Shown here one piece after another: positions 8,566 to 17,283 of a DNA stretch of 64,000 nucleotides (within the stretch, counting starts at the first letter, position 1; every line of letters begins with the position of its first letter). Made by a program: the position numbers and the translations under genes. Where the stretch lies: the NCBI GenBank assembly GCA_016712745.1, contig JADJQN010000015.1, positions 806,001 to 870,000 of the forward strand, read 5' to 3'. The DNA is from Sandaracinaceae bacterium. Its GTDB lineage: Bacteria > Myxococcota_A > Polyangia > Polyangiales > JADJQN01. The notes below the pieces were generated by a model, which was not told the origin of the DNA, searched no databases, and saw nothing but the letters and a program-made list of their open reading frames with translations.

Positions 8566-10697
8566 CGGCGCAGGGTGTAGGTTAGAACTTGGCGCGAGCC
8601 GCGGCGGTTGGCGGGAAAGGTTGCGCCAGACACGAACGGTGTGATGCAGGCCTGGGCCGTTGGCGGTTGCGTCGTGACTTGCTGCACGACGCCGTCGCCA
8701 TCGACGACAATCACAATGCGAACTGACGGTGGGTGCGTGCGGTCTTGGCGCATGCAAGTCTGCAAATCGTTCATCACGGGGCTGAGCGCGGCCTCGACAT
8801 GCTGCATCGTGAGCATCTCCGGGCGTGCGTCAGCGTCAGTGTCCGCCTCCGCGGTATCGGTTGTCGCCTGCACGCCAGTTTGACGGACTTCATCGGCTTG
8901 CTGAGCCGCGGCCGAGACTGCGCCGAGTCCCTCGAGCGCCGCAGCCGCGCGCGATCGAACCTGGCCGATGCCGAGCGCGTCGTCCGCGATCTCACGTAGC
9001 GTATCTGCCGCAACAGGACCCGCGAGCGCGACAAGAGCATCGACGGAAAGCGAAAGCGCGCTGGTCAACGCGTCTGTGGGCTCTTCGGCGTGATAGAGGC
9101 GCAGGAAGTCTTCGAGCGAATCGACGACGGAGCGGTCGCCGAGCACCTTCAAGGCGTTCACCACGGCCGGCAAATCCTCTACGGGCGTTTGCGGATCACG
9201 AAGCTGCGCAATGAGCAGCGGGATGGCGCGGCGCTCCTGCATGCGCGTTGCGGCTTGAGCTAGCGCACCAACCGGCGGGACTGTCGTCCCTTGTAAGAAC
9301 GACGCGTGCCGTTCGAGTGCCGCGATCACGTGATCGTCGCTGCGCGTGCGCTCCGATAGAGCAACACATGCTGCATTGTGCACGCTCGGGGGAACGCGCG
9401 GTGCGCTGCAAATCGATACAAGGTTTTCAGTGACTGCGTCGTCTTCAAGTGCCGCTAGCCAGTGCACCGCCAACACACGTACCGGTACGAGGCGCGAATC
9501 GGTGTCTTCTGCGGCCGAGGTAAGTTGGTCACGAAGCGGGCGGACTTCGCCCACCGGAGAGCTTTGGAGCGCGAGGTCTCCTGTACCGAGCTCGATCGAG
9601 GACGGGGCGACTCCGAGGTTGCCATGCCAGCCCGGACGGCCATCGGCGTGATCCAGAAGCGTGAGCACGCCAGTGTGATCGGCGACGAGCAAACCGTTGC
9701 TCTGGACGGAGGCGCCGACGATGTCTTCCGTGCTTTGGTGCACCCAGCGCACGTTCTCTGCACTCGGATCGAGCGCGACCACCGTGCGGTAGAAGACGAG
9801 GTAGAGAGAATCGTCGACGAGATGCACTTCCTCGCCAGTGCCGGTGGGCCGCCACGCGAAGCGCACGCTATGTGCGGCGCTCGATGCGTTTGCGGGCGGT
9901 ACGTATGCGTCGGGCAAGAACGCGGGGCGGCCCGGCAAATCGGGCGTGTGCACCGCCAGGTAGGCAGCTTCCGCCTTGGTGCCGTGCGCGATGCTGGGCG
10001 TGAGACGAAAGAGGCCAGCCTGTCCGACGTAGACATGTGTACCTTCCACGAAAGCGTGACCAACTACGTCATCGCGGATGCGAATGCGTGCGGTCTCGTC
10101 GGCGGAATCGGCGTCGAGAACGGAGATGTTCTGATTGCCCCATGGCACAAAGACTAGGCCGGCGTGAATTGCCGGAACGCCGCAAGCGTGCTCTGCAGTG
10201 CGCGTCCAACGAATCGAGTCGCCGTCGATCATGATGATCTTCGACGAGGCGATGACGCCGCCGCCAGTCGACAACACGAATACGCCCAGCCGACCTTCGC
10301 CGTCGCCGCCGACGAGGTGCAATGCTTCGCTGTCGAGAGTGAACGTTTCGTGGCCCGTGCGAAGGTCATGACCGGTGATTTGGCGATTCTCGTCCGTGAT
10401 CACCGTGTCGCCCGCGACGACCGGAGTCACTGCGGTATGCGTTGGGATCGACCAGAGCATGCGCGCTGCGCGCAGATCGTATGCAAAGAGCTGAGGTGAT
10501 GCGCCTTCGGTTACGCCCACCGAGATCGAGCTCGTCGGACGCGCGGGCGCGGCCTCTACGCGGGCGAGCACGTGCTCGATGTCGGCCTCGCGGCTATCGG
10601 GGAACGTGGGTGAGAACGCGCCCGACGCACCGCCGCACGCAGCGACGAGAAAGGTGAGAAGAGCGAGCGCCCACGAATGACAGATTTGGTTACGCAT
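8562..10697 (-). CDS. Beta-propeller/HEAT-repeat lipoprotein with TonB-like C-terminal domain
   Basis: A 711-residue predicted lipoprotein (lipobox LVAAC, Cys21). Residues ~55-390 look like a PQQ-type beta-propeller, with recurring strands such as RMLWSIPTHTAVTPVVAGDTV and NVRWVHQ. Residues ~395-590 are helical and repeat-like (HEAT/Armadillo), for example RAIPLLIAQLRDP and VVNALKVLGDRSVVDSL. After an Asp/Glu/Ala-rich linker, the last ~90 residues carry a Cys pair (LQTCMRQ ... AQACITP) and the pattern VRIVIVVDGDGVVQQV, resembling the TonB-C/AgmX-type C-terminal domain seen also in the lipoprotein at 21160-21810. A scaffold role at the outer membrane is inferred. A separate HEAT protein lies six bases upstream in the same operon. 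Confidence 0.75.
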   Translation of the reverse strand: MRNQICHSWALALLTFLVAACGGASGAFSPTFPDSREADIEHVLARVEAAPARPTSSISVGVTEGASPQLFAYDLRAARMLWSIPTHTAVTPVVAGDTVITDENRQITGHDLRTGHETFTLDSEALHLVGGDGEGRLGVFVLSTGGGVIASSKIIMIDGDSIRWTRTAEHACGVPAIHAGLVFVPWGNQNISVLDADSADETARIRIRDDVVGHAFVEGTHVYVGQAGLFRLTPSIAHGTKAEAAYLAVHTPDLPGRPAFLPDAYVPPANASSAAHSVRFAWRPTGTGEEVHLVDDSLYLVFYRTVVALDPSAENVRWVHQSTEDIVGASVQSNGLLVADHTGVLTLLDHADGRPGWHGNLGVAPSSIELGTGDLALQSSPVGEVRPLRDQLTSAAEDTDSRLVPVRVLAVHWLAALEDDAVTENLVSICSAPRVPPSVHNAACVALSERTRSDDHVIAALERHASFLQGTTVPPVGALAQAATRMQERRAIPLLIAQLRDPQTPVEDLPAVVNALKVLGDRSVVDSLEDFLRLYHAEEPTDALTSALSLSVDALVALAGPVAADTLREIADDALGIGQVRSRAAAALEGLGAVSAAAQQADEVRQTGVQATTDTAEADTDADARPEMLTMQHVEAALSPVMNDLQTCMRQDRTHPPSVRIVIVVDGDGVVQQVTTQPPTAQACITPFVSGATFPANRRGSRQVLTYTLRR

Positions 10698-10703
10698 GGG
10701 TCC

Positions 10704-11495
10704 TCAGTTCACGATCCGAAGAGTTGCATCTTCGGCGGCGCGACGAACGGCGCTGTGATCGGTTGCGGGAAGGGAAGCGACAAACTCTTGCAGATAGGTT
10801 TTGACCTCGGCAGTGGCTACCTCGGCAAGCTGCGCAATGAGATCCAACTTGGCGCGTTCGGGCACATCGCGACGCGCGAGGATCTCGCTGAACGCCGGCG
10901 TCATGGCGTCGAAAGGCAAACGCCCCACGTAGCTGCGCAAGCGCGGAATATCCGCAGGGGCAGCGAGCTGACCGATAGCGGTCGACGCTTCGAGCACGCC
11001 GCGCTCGAGCGCGAGAAACAGAGTTTCGACTGCTCCGCGAGCATTGAGCTGTCCAAGACCGAGAGCAGCGGCCGAGCGCACGCCGGGATCGCCGTCGTTC
11101 AGCGCAGTCGTCAGGCAGCCTTCCGCTCCGCGAGCATGCGACGCGACCAGCGCTTGCACGGCTTTGAGCCGTACGGCAGCGCGGCGATGTGACGTGAGCT
11201 CGATCAGTACCGGACCTGCTTCCGGACGACTCGCAACGAGCAATGTGTCGAGCGCGAGGTCCAGTAGTTCCGGCGAGAGCCCTGCCCGAATGCGCGCGAC
11301 GAGTGGCTCGACCGCGGGACCCGTGCCGACGACGCCAACGGCTTCAATGCCGTTGCGGATTTCGCCAACATCGCTCGATGTGAGGAGAGTGCGAATCTGG
11401 GCCGGCGTGACGCCGCGTTGAGCGTGTGCGGCACCCAGAGGCGCGAGCAAAAGACTCACCGCGAATACCAGGGAAAAAGGCAATTCGACTCTCAT
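10704..11495 (-). CDS. Exported HEAT-repeat protein
   Basis: A 263-residue protein with an N-terminal signal peptide (hydrophobic core LPFSLVFAVSLLLAPLGAA, cleavage after AHA). The ATG at 11495 is chosen over an upstream in-frame ATG because it starts the signal peptide. The mature part is a series of ~30-residue helical pairs typical of HEAT repeats (VEPLVARIRAGLSPELLDLA, DPGVRSAAALGLGQLNARGA). There are no catalytic motifs; such proteins act as scaffolds. It is co-transcribed with the beta-propeller lipoprotein just downstream and divergent from another small exported helical protein, so the three probably form one envelope assembly (inference). Confidence 0.8.
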   Translation of the reverse strand: MRVELPFSLVFAVSLLLAPLGAAHAQRGVTPAQIRTLLTSSDVGEIRNGIEAVGVVGTGPAVEPLVARIRAGLSPELLDLALDTLLVASRPEAGPVLIELTSHRRAAVRLKAVQALVASHARGAEGCLTTALNDGDPGVRSAAALGLGQLNARGAVETLFLALERGVLEASTAIGQLAAPADIPRLRSYVGRLPFDAMTPAFSEILARRDVPERAKLDLIAQLAEVATAEVKTYLQEFVASLPATDHSAVRRAAEDATLRIVN

Positions 11496-11557
11496 GATTC
11501 CTCCACGTGCGCCACGACTGGTAACGCGGAAACCACTGAAAATCAAGGCCGAAACGC

Positions 11558-11587
11558 TTACGAGCCCCGGTCGGCCCGTGCTATACA
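11558..11587 (+). promoter_or_regulatory. Candidate sigma-70 promoter, possibly giving a leaderless mRNA
   Basis: TTACGA (11558-11563), an 18-base spacer and TATACA (11582-11587). The GTG start at 11594 lies seven bases after the -10 box, where transcription would begin, so the mRNA may be leaderless. No Shine-Dalgarno sequence is present. Confidence 0.35.
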
Positions 11588-11593
11588 CCGCGT

Positions 11594-12103
11594 GTGAAAC
11601 CGGCACTTTCATCGATTTTGTGCGTTCTCGTCGCGCTTCTCATCCTGTTCGCTGCACGGCCGCGCAGCGATGCTTGGGCACAAGACGCGGCTGTCGATCC
11701 ATTGGTGGTGGCATCTGCTGATTCATTGGATCTTGCGCGCGCCGCAGCGCGCGTCGGCGACCGTGGCGTGCTCACGCGTCTTCGATCACCAATCGTCAGC
11801 ACACAGCTCGCGGCAATCCACGCTACTCCGTTCATGCGCGACCCGGTCGCGGCGTTGGGCCCCCTCGGGACTCTCGCACGCGGTCGAGATCCGGATCTCG
11901 CGCCCGCCGCCGCGCAAGCGGCTGCCACCATCGCACGTTCACTGACGCTCATTGCCCTCGCTCACCACGAGGTGATGCGTTCGGAAATAGCCCAGCTTGC
12001 CTCCGTATACGCACAGCTTGGCGCTGATACTACGGCGCGCGCCGATATTCGCGCCGCTGCGCTCGTGGTGGCCTCAAAGCTGCGAGGCCTCGCGGCCGGC
12101 TGA
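11594..12103 (+). CDS. Small exported helical protein
   Basis: A 169-residue hypothetical protein. It starts at a GTG and has a signal peptide (ILCVLVALLILFAA, cleavage near AWA-QD). The mature part is Ala-rich and helical with HEAT-like pairs (GDRGVLTRLRSPIVSTQLAAI, DIRAAALVVASKLRGL), resembling the divergent exported HEAT protein. I know no family. It is convergent with rsmA, 16 bases apart. The likely location is periplasmic and the function is unknown. Confidence 0.65.
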   Translation: MKPALSSILCVLVALLILFAARPRSDAWAQDAAVDPLVVASADSLDLARAAARVGDRGVLTRLRSPIVSTQLAAIHATPFMRDPVAALGPLGTLARGRDPDLAPAAAQAAATIARSLTLIALAHHEVMRSEIAQLASVYAQLGADTTARADIRAAALVVASKLRGLAAG

Positions 12104-12119
12104 AGGCATGAGTATCGTG

Positions 12120-12983
12120 TCAGACGCCCGCGACGGATTCGCCGAGCGTACGAAATTCTTCCACTGTGAGCGTTTCGCCGCGCCGCTTTCCATCGATGCC
12201 CGCCGCCGCCAGCGCGGCATCAATCTTCGCTGCGTCGTCGAACGCTGAGATGAGCGCGTTGCGCAGCGTCTTGCGACGTTGCTCGAAAGCGCCGCGTACG
12301 ACTTTGCGAAACGTTTCGGTTTCTTCGGCCCGTGGTACGGCGCGCTTGCGCAACTCGATCACAGCGCTTGAAACCTTCGGTGGCGGATGAAATGCACCGG
12401 GAGGAACATCCAACACCGAGAACACGTCGAACACGGCCTGCACAAATACGGAGAGGGCGCCATAGGCTCGCGTGTTCGCATCGGCCAGCAGGCGATCACC
12501 GACCTCTTTCTGAACCATAATCACGGCGCGCGAAATCGAAGCGCGTTGATCGATCAATCCGCGCAAGATGGACCCGGTGACCGAGTAGGGAAGGTTTCCC
12601 GCGACGACGATTTGCTGAGATGGCTCATCGAGCAGCGGCGATAACGCGAGATCTGCGGCGTCGCCATCGACGAAGCGTGCCGTTGCATACTGGGCAAAGT
12701 CTGCGCGCAACACTGCGAGCATATCGCGATCACGTTCAACGCCAATCACGCGGGCACCCTCGCGCAGAAGGGCTGCCGTCAACGTGCCAAGACCTGGCCC
12801 AAGCTCGACGACAAGCTGGCCATCGCGCTGACCAACGGCCTTGGCGATCGAATCCACGGCGTGTTGCGAAACTAGAAAATTTTGCGAAAAGGAGCGCTTC
12901 GGATGCAACCCATGACGCGACAGCACCTTGCGAGGATCTTCGAAAGGGGGACCTTGCGTATCGGCGCTGCGCGTTGTGTTCAT
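12120..12983 (-). CDS. rsmA: 16S rRNA dimethyladenosine transferase RsmA (KsgA)
   Basis: Dimethylates A1518 and A1519 in helix 45 of 16S rRNA, a late step of small-subunit assembly. The 287-residue length fits the family. Visible motifs are SQNFL (33-37), the SAM site VVELGPGLGTLT (58-69), the acidic VERDRDM (about 83) and the catalytic NLPY (130-133), followed by MVQKEVGDRL and the C-terminal domain with FHPPPKVSS and EQRRKTLRNAL. The ATG at 12983 is preferred over an earlier in-frame ATG because the upstream sequence has no homology-like character. It lies 107 bases after the DUF58 gene on the same strand. Confidence 0.96.
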   Translation of the reverse strand: MNTTRSADTQGPPFEDPRKVLSRHGLHPKRSFSQNFLVSQHAVDSIAKAVGQRDGQLVVELGPGLGTLTAALLREGARVIGVERDRDMLAVLRADFAQYATARFVDGDAADLALSPLLDEPSQQIVVAGNLPYSVTGSILRGLIDQRASISRAVIMVQKEVGDRLLADANTRAYGALSVFVQAVFDVFSVLDVPPGAFHPPPKVSSAVIELRKRAVPRAEETETFRKVVRGAFEQRRKTLRNALISAFDDAAKIDAALAAAGIDGKRRGETLTVEEFRTLGESVAGV

Positions 12984-13090
12984 GCTGCGCGCCGAGTCGA
13001 CGACAGGCGCGTGAGTGTGATTGCCGCTTGCTCGCCCTTCCGTGACACGACGACCTGAACACCGAGTCACCCAAACGTGCTTTTCGCATC

Positions 13091-14599
13091 TCACAAGCGA
13101 CGGTCCTCGCCATGACCATACACTCGATACAAGTCCGCCTCGACGACATTACTGGGCGCATCCACGAAATGGCGCGCATCGAGTACGAACAACGTGATTG
13201 AATGGCCGTGGATCCGCATGAGTTTCACGGCAGCTACGAGCGGCTCGGGCGCGCCGAGACTGTCGAGGTCGGTGATCAGGAGGATCGAGCGAGGCACGCG
13301 TGAGCGCCCTTCGGCTTCGCGCAGCGCGTGGGCAAGGCCCGGCGCTTTGCTCGCGTCCCGCGGGTCCGGTCGGTAGGGCAGGGGTATGCCACGTACTTTG
13401 CAAAAGCGACGCAAGAGCGTCGAGGTTGGCGAGAGCGCGAGCACCTGCTCTTTGCTGCCCTCTTTTCCGAGTGAGCGCGAGACATGCTGAATCAGCGGCC
13501 CGACTTCCCATGCGTCGGGCTTCGTTGTAGATGAGAAGTCGATCCCATCTTGATTGCGCACGTAGCGACCGACCGTGGCCACGACCTCGTCGTCGTCGAG
13601 GTCGGTCAGATCGTGGTCCACAACCTCGGTACAGCCAATCAGCGCATCATAGACGCGAATCATGTGGCGCACGCCGTCGTCCGCAGGCACGTGATGCAGG
13701 ATGCGCCCGTCGACAGTGATCAGCCCGAACTCGTCGCCACGCTCGAGCGTGCGGCGCGCTTCGACCGTGGCCGCTTCGATCGCGAAGTCGAGCTTGCGCC
13801 GGCCCAACGCTCCCCCACGCATGGTCCCACTGACGTCGACGATGACGTAGTGCACATCCTGCACTTCGCGTTCAACCTCCCGCACTAAGAGCTTTCCCGC
13901 GCGTGCGCTCGCCTTCCACGCAATGCTCTTGAAGGGATCCCCCGAGTGCAGCTCGCGTAATTCGCGTAGCTCCGTTCCTCCTCCGGGTCTGCGCACGCGC
14001 GTCGTTCCGCTGCGCTCGAGGGGCAAGCCCGCGAGGCTACGTTGTGACGCATGACGGATAGCCGCTGCGCTCGGCAATACTTTGATTGCGAGCGGATTCG
14101 GGAAATAGAGCGGCACCTCGAAGAGACCGAGCGGGCCTACCAATGTTACGGCGAGGCCGTGCAATACGACGCGTCCCGCCGCAGGAGCGAGCAGTCGAAA
14201 CGCAAACTCCGTGCGTGTCGCCGGCATCAGCATCAGCGAATCCGGCTCGTCTTGCAGCAAGCGTGCGCCGCCCGGGACGATCGGTTTCATTTGCGAGAGG
14301 AAGAGGGGAACGTGCCCACGATGGCGGATGTAGCAGCGCACCGTGAATGGCGCGCCTGGGGTCACGGCTCCGCCGGCGCTTGCGCCATCGCCGTGAGCAA
14401 GCCACCAGGCGAACTCGAGCTTTTCATGGCGGACGCGCCGGCCCGTCGGCATGGTGAGCGCGAGCGCGAAACCTAGCGCCGCAAAGCCCGTCCCGCCGAG
14501 CGAAACGATGATCGGAGAGCTGACTGCGATGCCAAGCAGAACCATGAGCGCTGCGCCAATGAAAGCGATGCCCGCAACGCGTGTTGGCATCGGGAGCAT
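13091..14599 (-). CDS. DUF58 / VWA-like membrane protein
   Basis: A 502-residue protein with two N-terminal transmembrane helices (about 7-50), a beta-rich region, and the DUF58 core: ELRELRELHSGDPFKSIAWK (the family's R-x-Y-x-x-G-D-x-x-x-x-I-x-W region) followed by a von Willebrand A-type MIDAS strand, HYVIVDVSGTM. DUF58 proteins sit next to MoxR ATPases, which are thought to act as chaperones on VWA proteins; substrates are mostly unknown. It starts one base inside the MoxR stop (TAATG), so the two are coupled. An insertion around 300-390 (an Asp-rich stretch near DHDLTDLDDDEVV) makes it longer than the usual ~300-430 residues. Confidence 0.85.
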   Translation of the reverse strand: MLPMPTRVAGIAFIGAALMVLLGIAVSSPIIVSLGGTGFAALGFALALTMPTGRRVRHEKLEFAWWLAHGDGASAGGAVTPGAPFTVRCYIRHRGHVPLFLSQMKPIVPGGARLLQDEPDSLMLMPATRTEFAFRLLAPAAGRVVLHGLAVTLVGPLGLFEVPLYFPNPLAIKVLPSAAAIRHASQRSLAGLPLERSGTTRVRRPGGGTELRELRELHSGDPFKSIAWKASARAGKLLVREVEREVQDVHYVIVDVSGTMRGGALGRRKLDFAIEAATVEARRTLERGDEFGLITVDGRILHHVPADDGVRHMIRVYDALIGCTEVVDHDLTDLDDDEVVATVGRYVRNQDGIDFSSTTKPDAWEVGPLIQHVSRSLGKEGSKEQVLALSPTSTLLRRFCKVRGIPLPYRPDPRDASKAPGLAHALREAEGRSRVPRSILLITDLDSLGAPEPLVAAVKLMRIHGHSITLFVLDARHFVDAPSNVVEADLYRVYGHGEDRRL

Positions 14600-15570
14600 T
14601 AGGCGCGCGCTTCACGGCGGTGGGCCACTTGCTCGAGCGCTTGACGAACAATCGCATCGCGCTGTGTGCCTTCCATTTCCGCTTCGGGCGTAAGTACCAA
14701 GCGGTGAGCGAGCACTGGTACAGCGAGCGCTTTTACGTCATCGGGGATCACAAAAGGCCGGCCCGCGGCGAGGGCACGAGCGCGCGCCGCGTTGATCAAC
14801 GCGAGCGAGGCACGAGGCGAAGCGCCCAAAAACAGGCGTGTGTGTTGTCGCGTGAACTGGGAAAGCTTCACCACATAGTCGTAGAGCTCTTCCTCGACGT
14901 GCACTGACATTACAAGCTCCTGCACTGAGAGAATGTCTTGCGGAGAAAGCAGAGCACGCAGCGCCGGCTGTGCCGTCGTGAATCGCCGCAGGATACCTTT
15001 CTCGTCGCTGGCGCTTGGATAGCCGATGATCAGACGCATGAGGAAACGATCGATCTGCGCCTCGGGCAGTGGATAGGTGCCGGCTTGTTCCACTGGGTTT
15101 TGCGTCGCCAGCACGATGAACGGTGAGGGCAGAGGGCGGGTGTCGCCTTCGATCGTGGTTTGTTGCTCCTGCATAGCCTCGAGCAACGCGCTCTGCGTCT
15201 TCGCCGGGGCGCGATTGATCTCGTCCCCGAGGACGACGTTGGCGAAAATCGGACCTTCGCGAAGTTGAAAGGTGCCCTCACGGGGTGACAGCACGTACGT
15301 ACCGGTGATGTCGGCCGGCAGGAGGTCTGGCGTAAATTGAATGCGGCGGAACGAGCAGCCGAGCGTTGCAGCGAATGCTTTGCATAAGGTTGTCTTCGCA
15401 ACGCCTGGCACACCTTCGAGCAGTACGTGGCCGCGCGCCAGCAACGTCACCATCATCAGTTCGGGGATCTCCCGCGGGCCGATGAAGATGCGTTGCACTT
15501 CGCTCACGACTTCCTGAATGCGAGACGAGACGCGCGCTAGGACGTCTTCGCCGATAAGTCTGTCGTTCAC
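14599..15570 (-). CDS. MoxR-family AAA+ ATPase
   Basis: A 323-residue cytoplasmic AAA+ ATPase of the MoxR group. Walker A is GVPGVAKTTL (53-62), Walker B VVLGDEINRAP (about 112-122), and sensor 1 lies in LATQNPVEQAGTYPLPEAQ with the downstream DRFLMRL. All are canonical, so it should hydrolyse ATP. It overlaps the DUF4350 gene upstream by four bases and the DUF58 gene downstream by one. The DUF4350-MoxR-DUF58 order is a conserved operon in many phyla, usually linked to membrane or cell-envelope protein maturation. Confidence 0.95.
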   Translation of the reverse strand: MNDRLIGEDVLARVSSRIQEVVSEVQRIFIGPREIPELMMVTLLARGHVLLEGVPGVAKTTLCKAFAATLGCSFRRIQFTPDLLPADITGTYVLSPREGTFQLREGPIFANVVLGDEINRAPAKTQSALLEAMQEQQTTIEGDTRPLPSPFIVLATQNPVEQAGTYPLPEAQIDRFLMRLIIGYPSASDEKGILRRFTTAQPALRALLSPQDILSVQELVMSVHVEEELYDYVVKLSQFTRQHTRLFLGASPRASLALINAARARALAAGRPFVIPDDVKALAVPVLAHRLVLTPEAEMEGTQRDAIVRQALEQVAHRREARA

Positions 15571-16590
15571 GAAAGCACTCTCCTGTCGAAAACTGCGAGC
15601 AACTGCTCACCACGCGCTACCAAGTCATGAAAACGGGAACGAGAGATGGTGGGCGGTCCTGGTGGACGGTCTTGCGCGGTATGTAGAGCGTCCAACGTGA
15701 GCAGAAGTTCCCGCGCCGCCGTTAATTCCGCGCTCGTCGCACCATGCGACTTCATAGCATCGACCACGTCGCGCAAGAGGGGCTGCGTCTGCAGATTCAT
15801 GCGACGAAGAATCTCACCTTCGAGCTCGAACTTGTAGACCATCAATGGCTGCAAAAAGCTCGCATCAGGCTGCGTGAAGAACGTAACCCGCCCCACGAAA
15901 CCGCCCGCCGCCGGAGCGCGAGCGAACATCGTTTGCCCGTCGTAGGGCGAGCGGCGCGGGAGTGCTGTCGCGGCAACGACCAGAAGTATCGACACCAACA
16001 TCAAAGCCAACACCTGCACAGCTTCCTTGGGAATCGGCATGCGAGCGAGGCGCTCGATCGCGGCCCGTAGGGAGTAGAGCGGACGATCGGCGCCTGGTGT
16101 GCCGAAGGTGCCACGCACCTCGTGCGAACCCGTCATGATGAAGAGCTGACCACCGTTCTCCGCGAGGTAGCGTACGAGGTTCTCGGCGAAACGTCGGTTT
16201 CCGCGAAACTCGAGCATGTTGTTGATGAGCGTACTCGGATCGCCGATCGCGACGAAGCGGCCATCGCCAACCGCGCCTGCCAGCACCAGAGCGTCGCCCT
16301 CGCCAAGCGAAAAGAGCGGCGCAAGATCAGTGTGATGCAGCGCTTCTGGATGATTACTCACGAGCGCGCCGACGCCATCCGTGAGCGGGTGCGCGCCACT
16401 GGGACGCGCGACAAGCAGGGCGTCGTTGTCGCGCAGCCGCAAAATGTTGCGGGCTGAGGGGGGTGTACGAGTGATTTGGTAGGCCCTAAGTAATGAAGTG
16501 CCTGTGCCAAAATCGTCCGCCAGTGCGACACGTCCGCCCGCTTTTAGAAATTCGCTCAGGCCTTCAACAGAGATTTCCAGATCGAGGATA
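15567..16590 (-). CDS. DUF4350 protein, C-terminal part (frame-shifted from the N-terminal part)
   Basis: Carries the core of a DUF4350 protein. DLEISVEGLSEFLKAGGRVAL opens a predicted Rossmann-like region that should bind a small ligand; AVGDGRFVAIGDPSTLINNML and ENLVRYLAENGGQLF continue it. One transmembrane helix (VLALMLVSILLVVAATAL, about residue 200 of this frame) follows, then a cytoplasmic helical tail. The N-terminal secretion signal and first strands lie in the preceding frame, and the join is near 16590. It overlaps the MoxR gene by four bases. Its function is unknown beyond the operon association. Confidence 0.75.
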
Positions 16591-16803
16591 GACAAGCAAA
16601 ACGGCGTCGCGCCGCGTCAAGGTGCCCGCATCCAGATAGGTTGGTGTCTGCACTCGGATGGACGCAGTGCGGCAAATATTGAGGAGGTCTGAAAGCCCGT
16701 TCCAAGTCTGATTCTGAGGTTCGAAGTCACCGTCTGCGCGCGCGAGATCCGCGTGCAAAAGCACGGAAAGCACGCAAACGAGAGTGGAAAAGGTCAGCTT
16801 CAT
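16590..16803 (-). CDS. DUF4350 protein, N-terminal part with signal peptide
   Basis: From the ATG at 16803: a signal peptide (FSTLVCVLSVLLHADLARA-DG), then QTWNGLSDLLNICRTASI and TLTRRDAVLLVYP, which is the usual opening of DUF4350 proteins. The frame then ends as RSGNLC-stop at 16564, while the family's next motif, DLEISVEGL, continues in the +1 frame. Removing one base from the CCTC near 16590 would give VYPDLEISVEGL with no gap. The two parts should be read as one gene heading the MoxR/DUF58 operon. Confidence 0.75.
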
Positions 16804-16971
16804 TACCGGCGAGGGAAGGTGGGACGGTTCAGGTGTGTGGAGCATATCAGCCTGGGAAATCCCGAACAGCAGCCTACAACTAGACATCGAAGGGTCGTTT
16901 TGATCACTATGAAAGAAACCGACAGCACGTGCGTCTAACAAGAAATCTTACCGCTTGGTCGAATACATCTA

Positions 16972-17000
16972 TTGCCATTGGCATCTTGATTGCTATTGAT
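16972..17000 (+). promoter_or_regulatory. Candidate promoter of the small protein gene
   Basis: TTGCCA (16972-16977), a 16-base spacer and TATTGA (16994-16999). Transcription would start near 17006. A GGAG ribosome site lies in CCCCCGGAG, about eight bases before the ATG at 17026. Confidence 0.4.
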
Positions 17001-17025
17001 GCCTTAGTACCCCCGGAGTCCCGCC

Positions 17026-17205
17026 ATGTTGCCTCCTTTCATCATCGACCAAATCCGACGTCGTGAAGAAGAAGAGCGCCGCGAAGATCAGCGGCCGGTT
17101 CTGGAATTGCCCGTTCCCGTTCCTGACATGCGTAGACCTCCTGAGGGCCGAGCCAAAGACGAGCCCGAGCGCGGAGTTGTCGTTATCGATTTGATGGGCT
17201 GAAGT
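17026..17205 (+). CDS. Small conserved hypothetical protein (MLPPFII... VVVIDL)
   Basis: A 59-residue protein below common gene-calling cut-offs. It begins MLPPFIIDQIRRREEEERRE, runs through a Pro-rich middle (VLELPVPVPDMRRPP) and ends ERGVVVIDLMG. A GGAG ribosome site and a candidate promoter precede it, and a terminator-like hairpin follows. From memory, short proteins starting MLPPFII with an RRRE helix and ending in a VVxIDL strand recur in Myxococcota and other phyla as unnamed hypotheticals. That recollection is the only family evidence. A cytoplasmic location is expected. It stands alone between two minus-strand operons. Confidence 0.62.
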
Positions 17206-17247
17206 TGAAGGGCAGAGAAGATACGTCTGCGCCGCTGTAACGTCGTC

Positions 17248-17276
17248 AACGCCGTCCTTCCTGCGAGGGGCGGCGT
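17248..17276 (+). terminator. Terminator-like hairpin after the small protein gene
   Basis: Arms AACGCCG and CGGCGTT with extra C/G pairs around a loop of about nine bases, followed by a short T stretch (TTTCG). It lies between the small gene and the convergent esterase gene and could serve both. Confidence 0.5.
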
Positions 17277-17283
17277 TTCGCTG

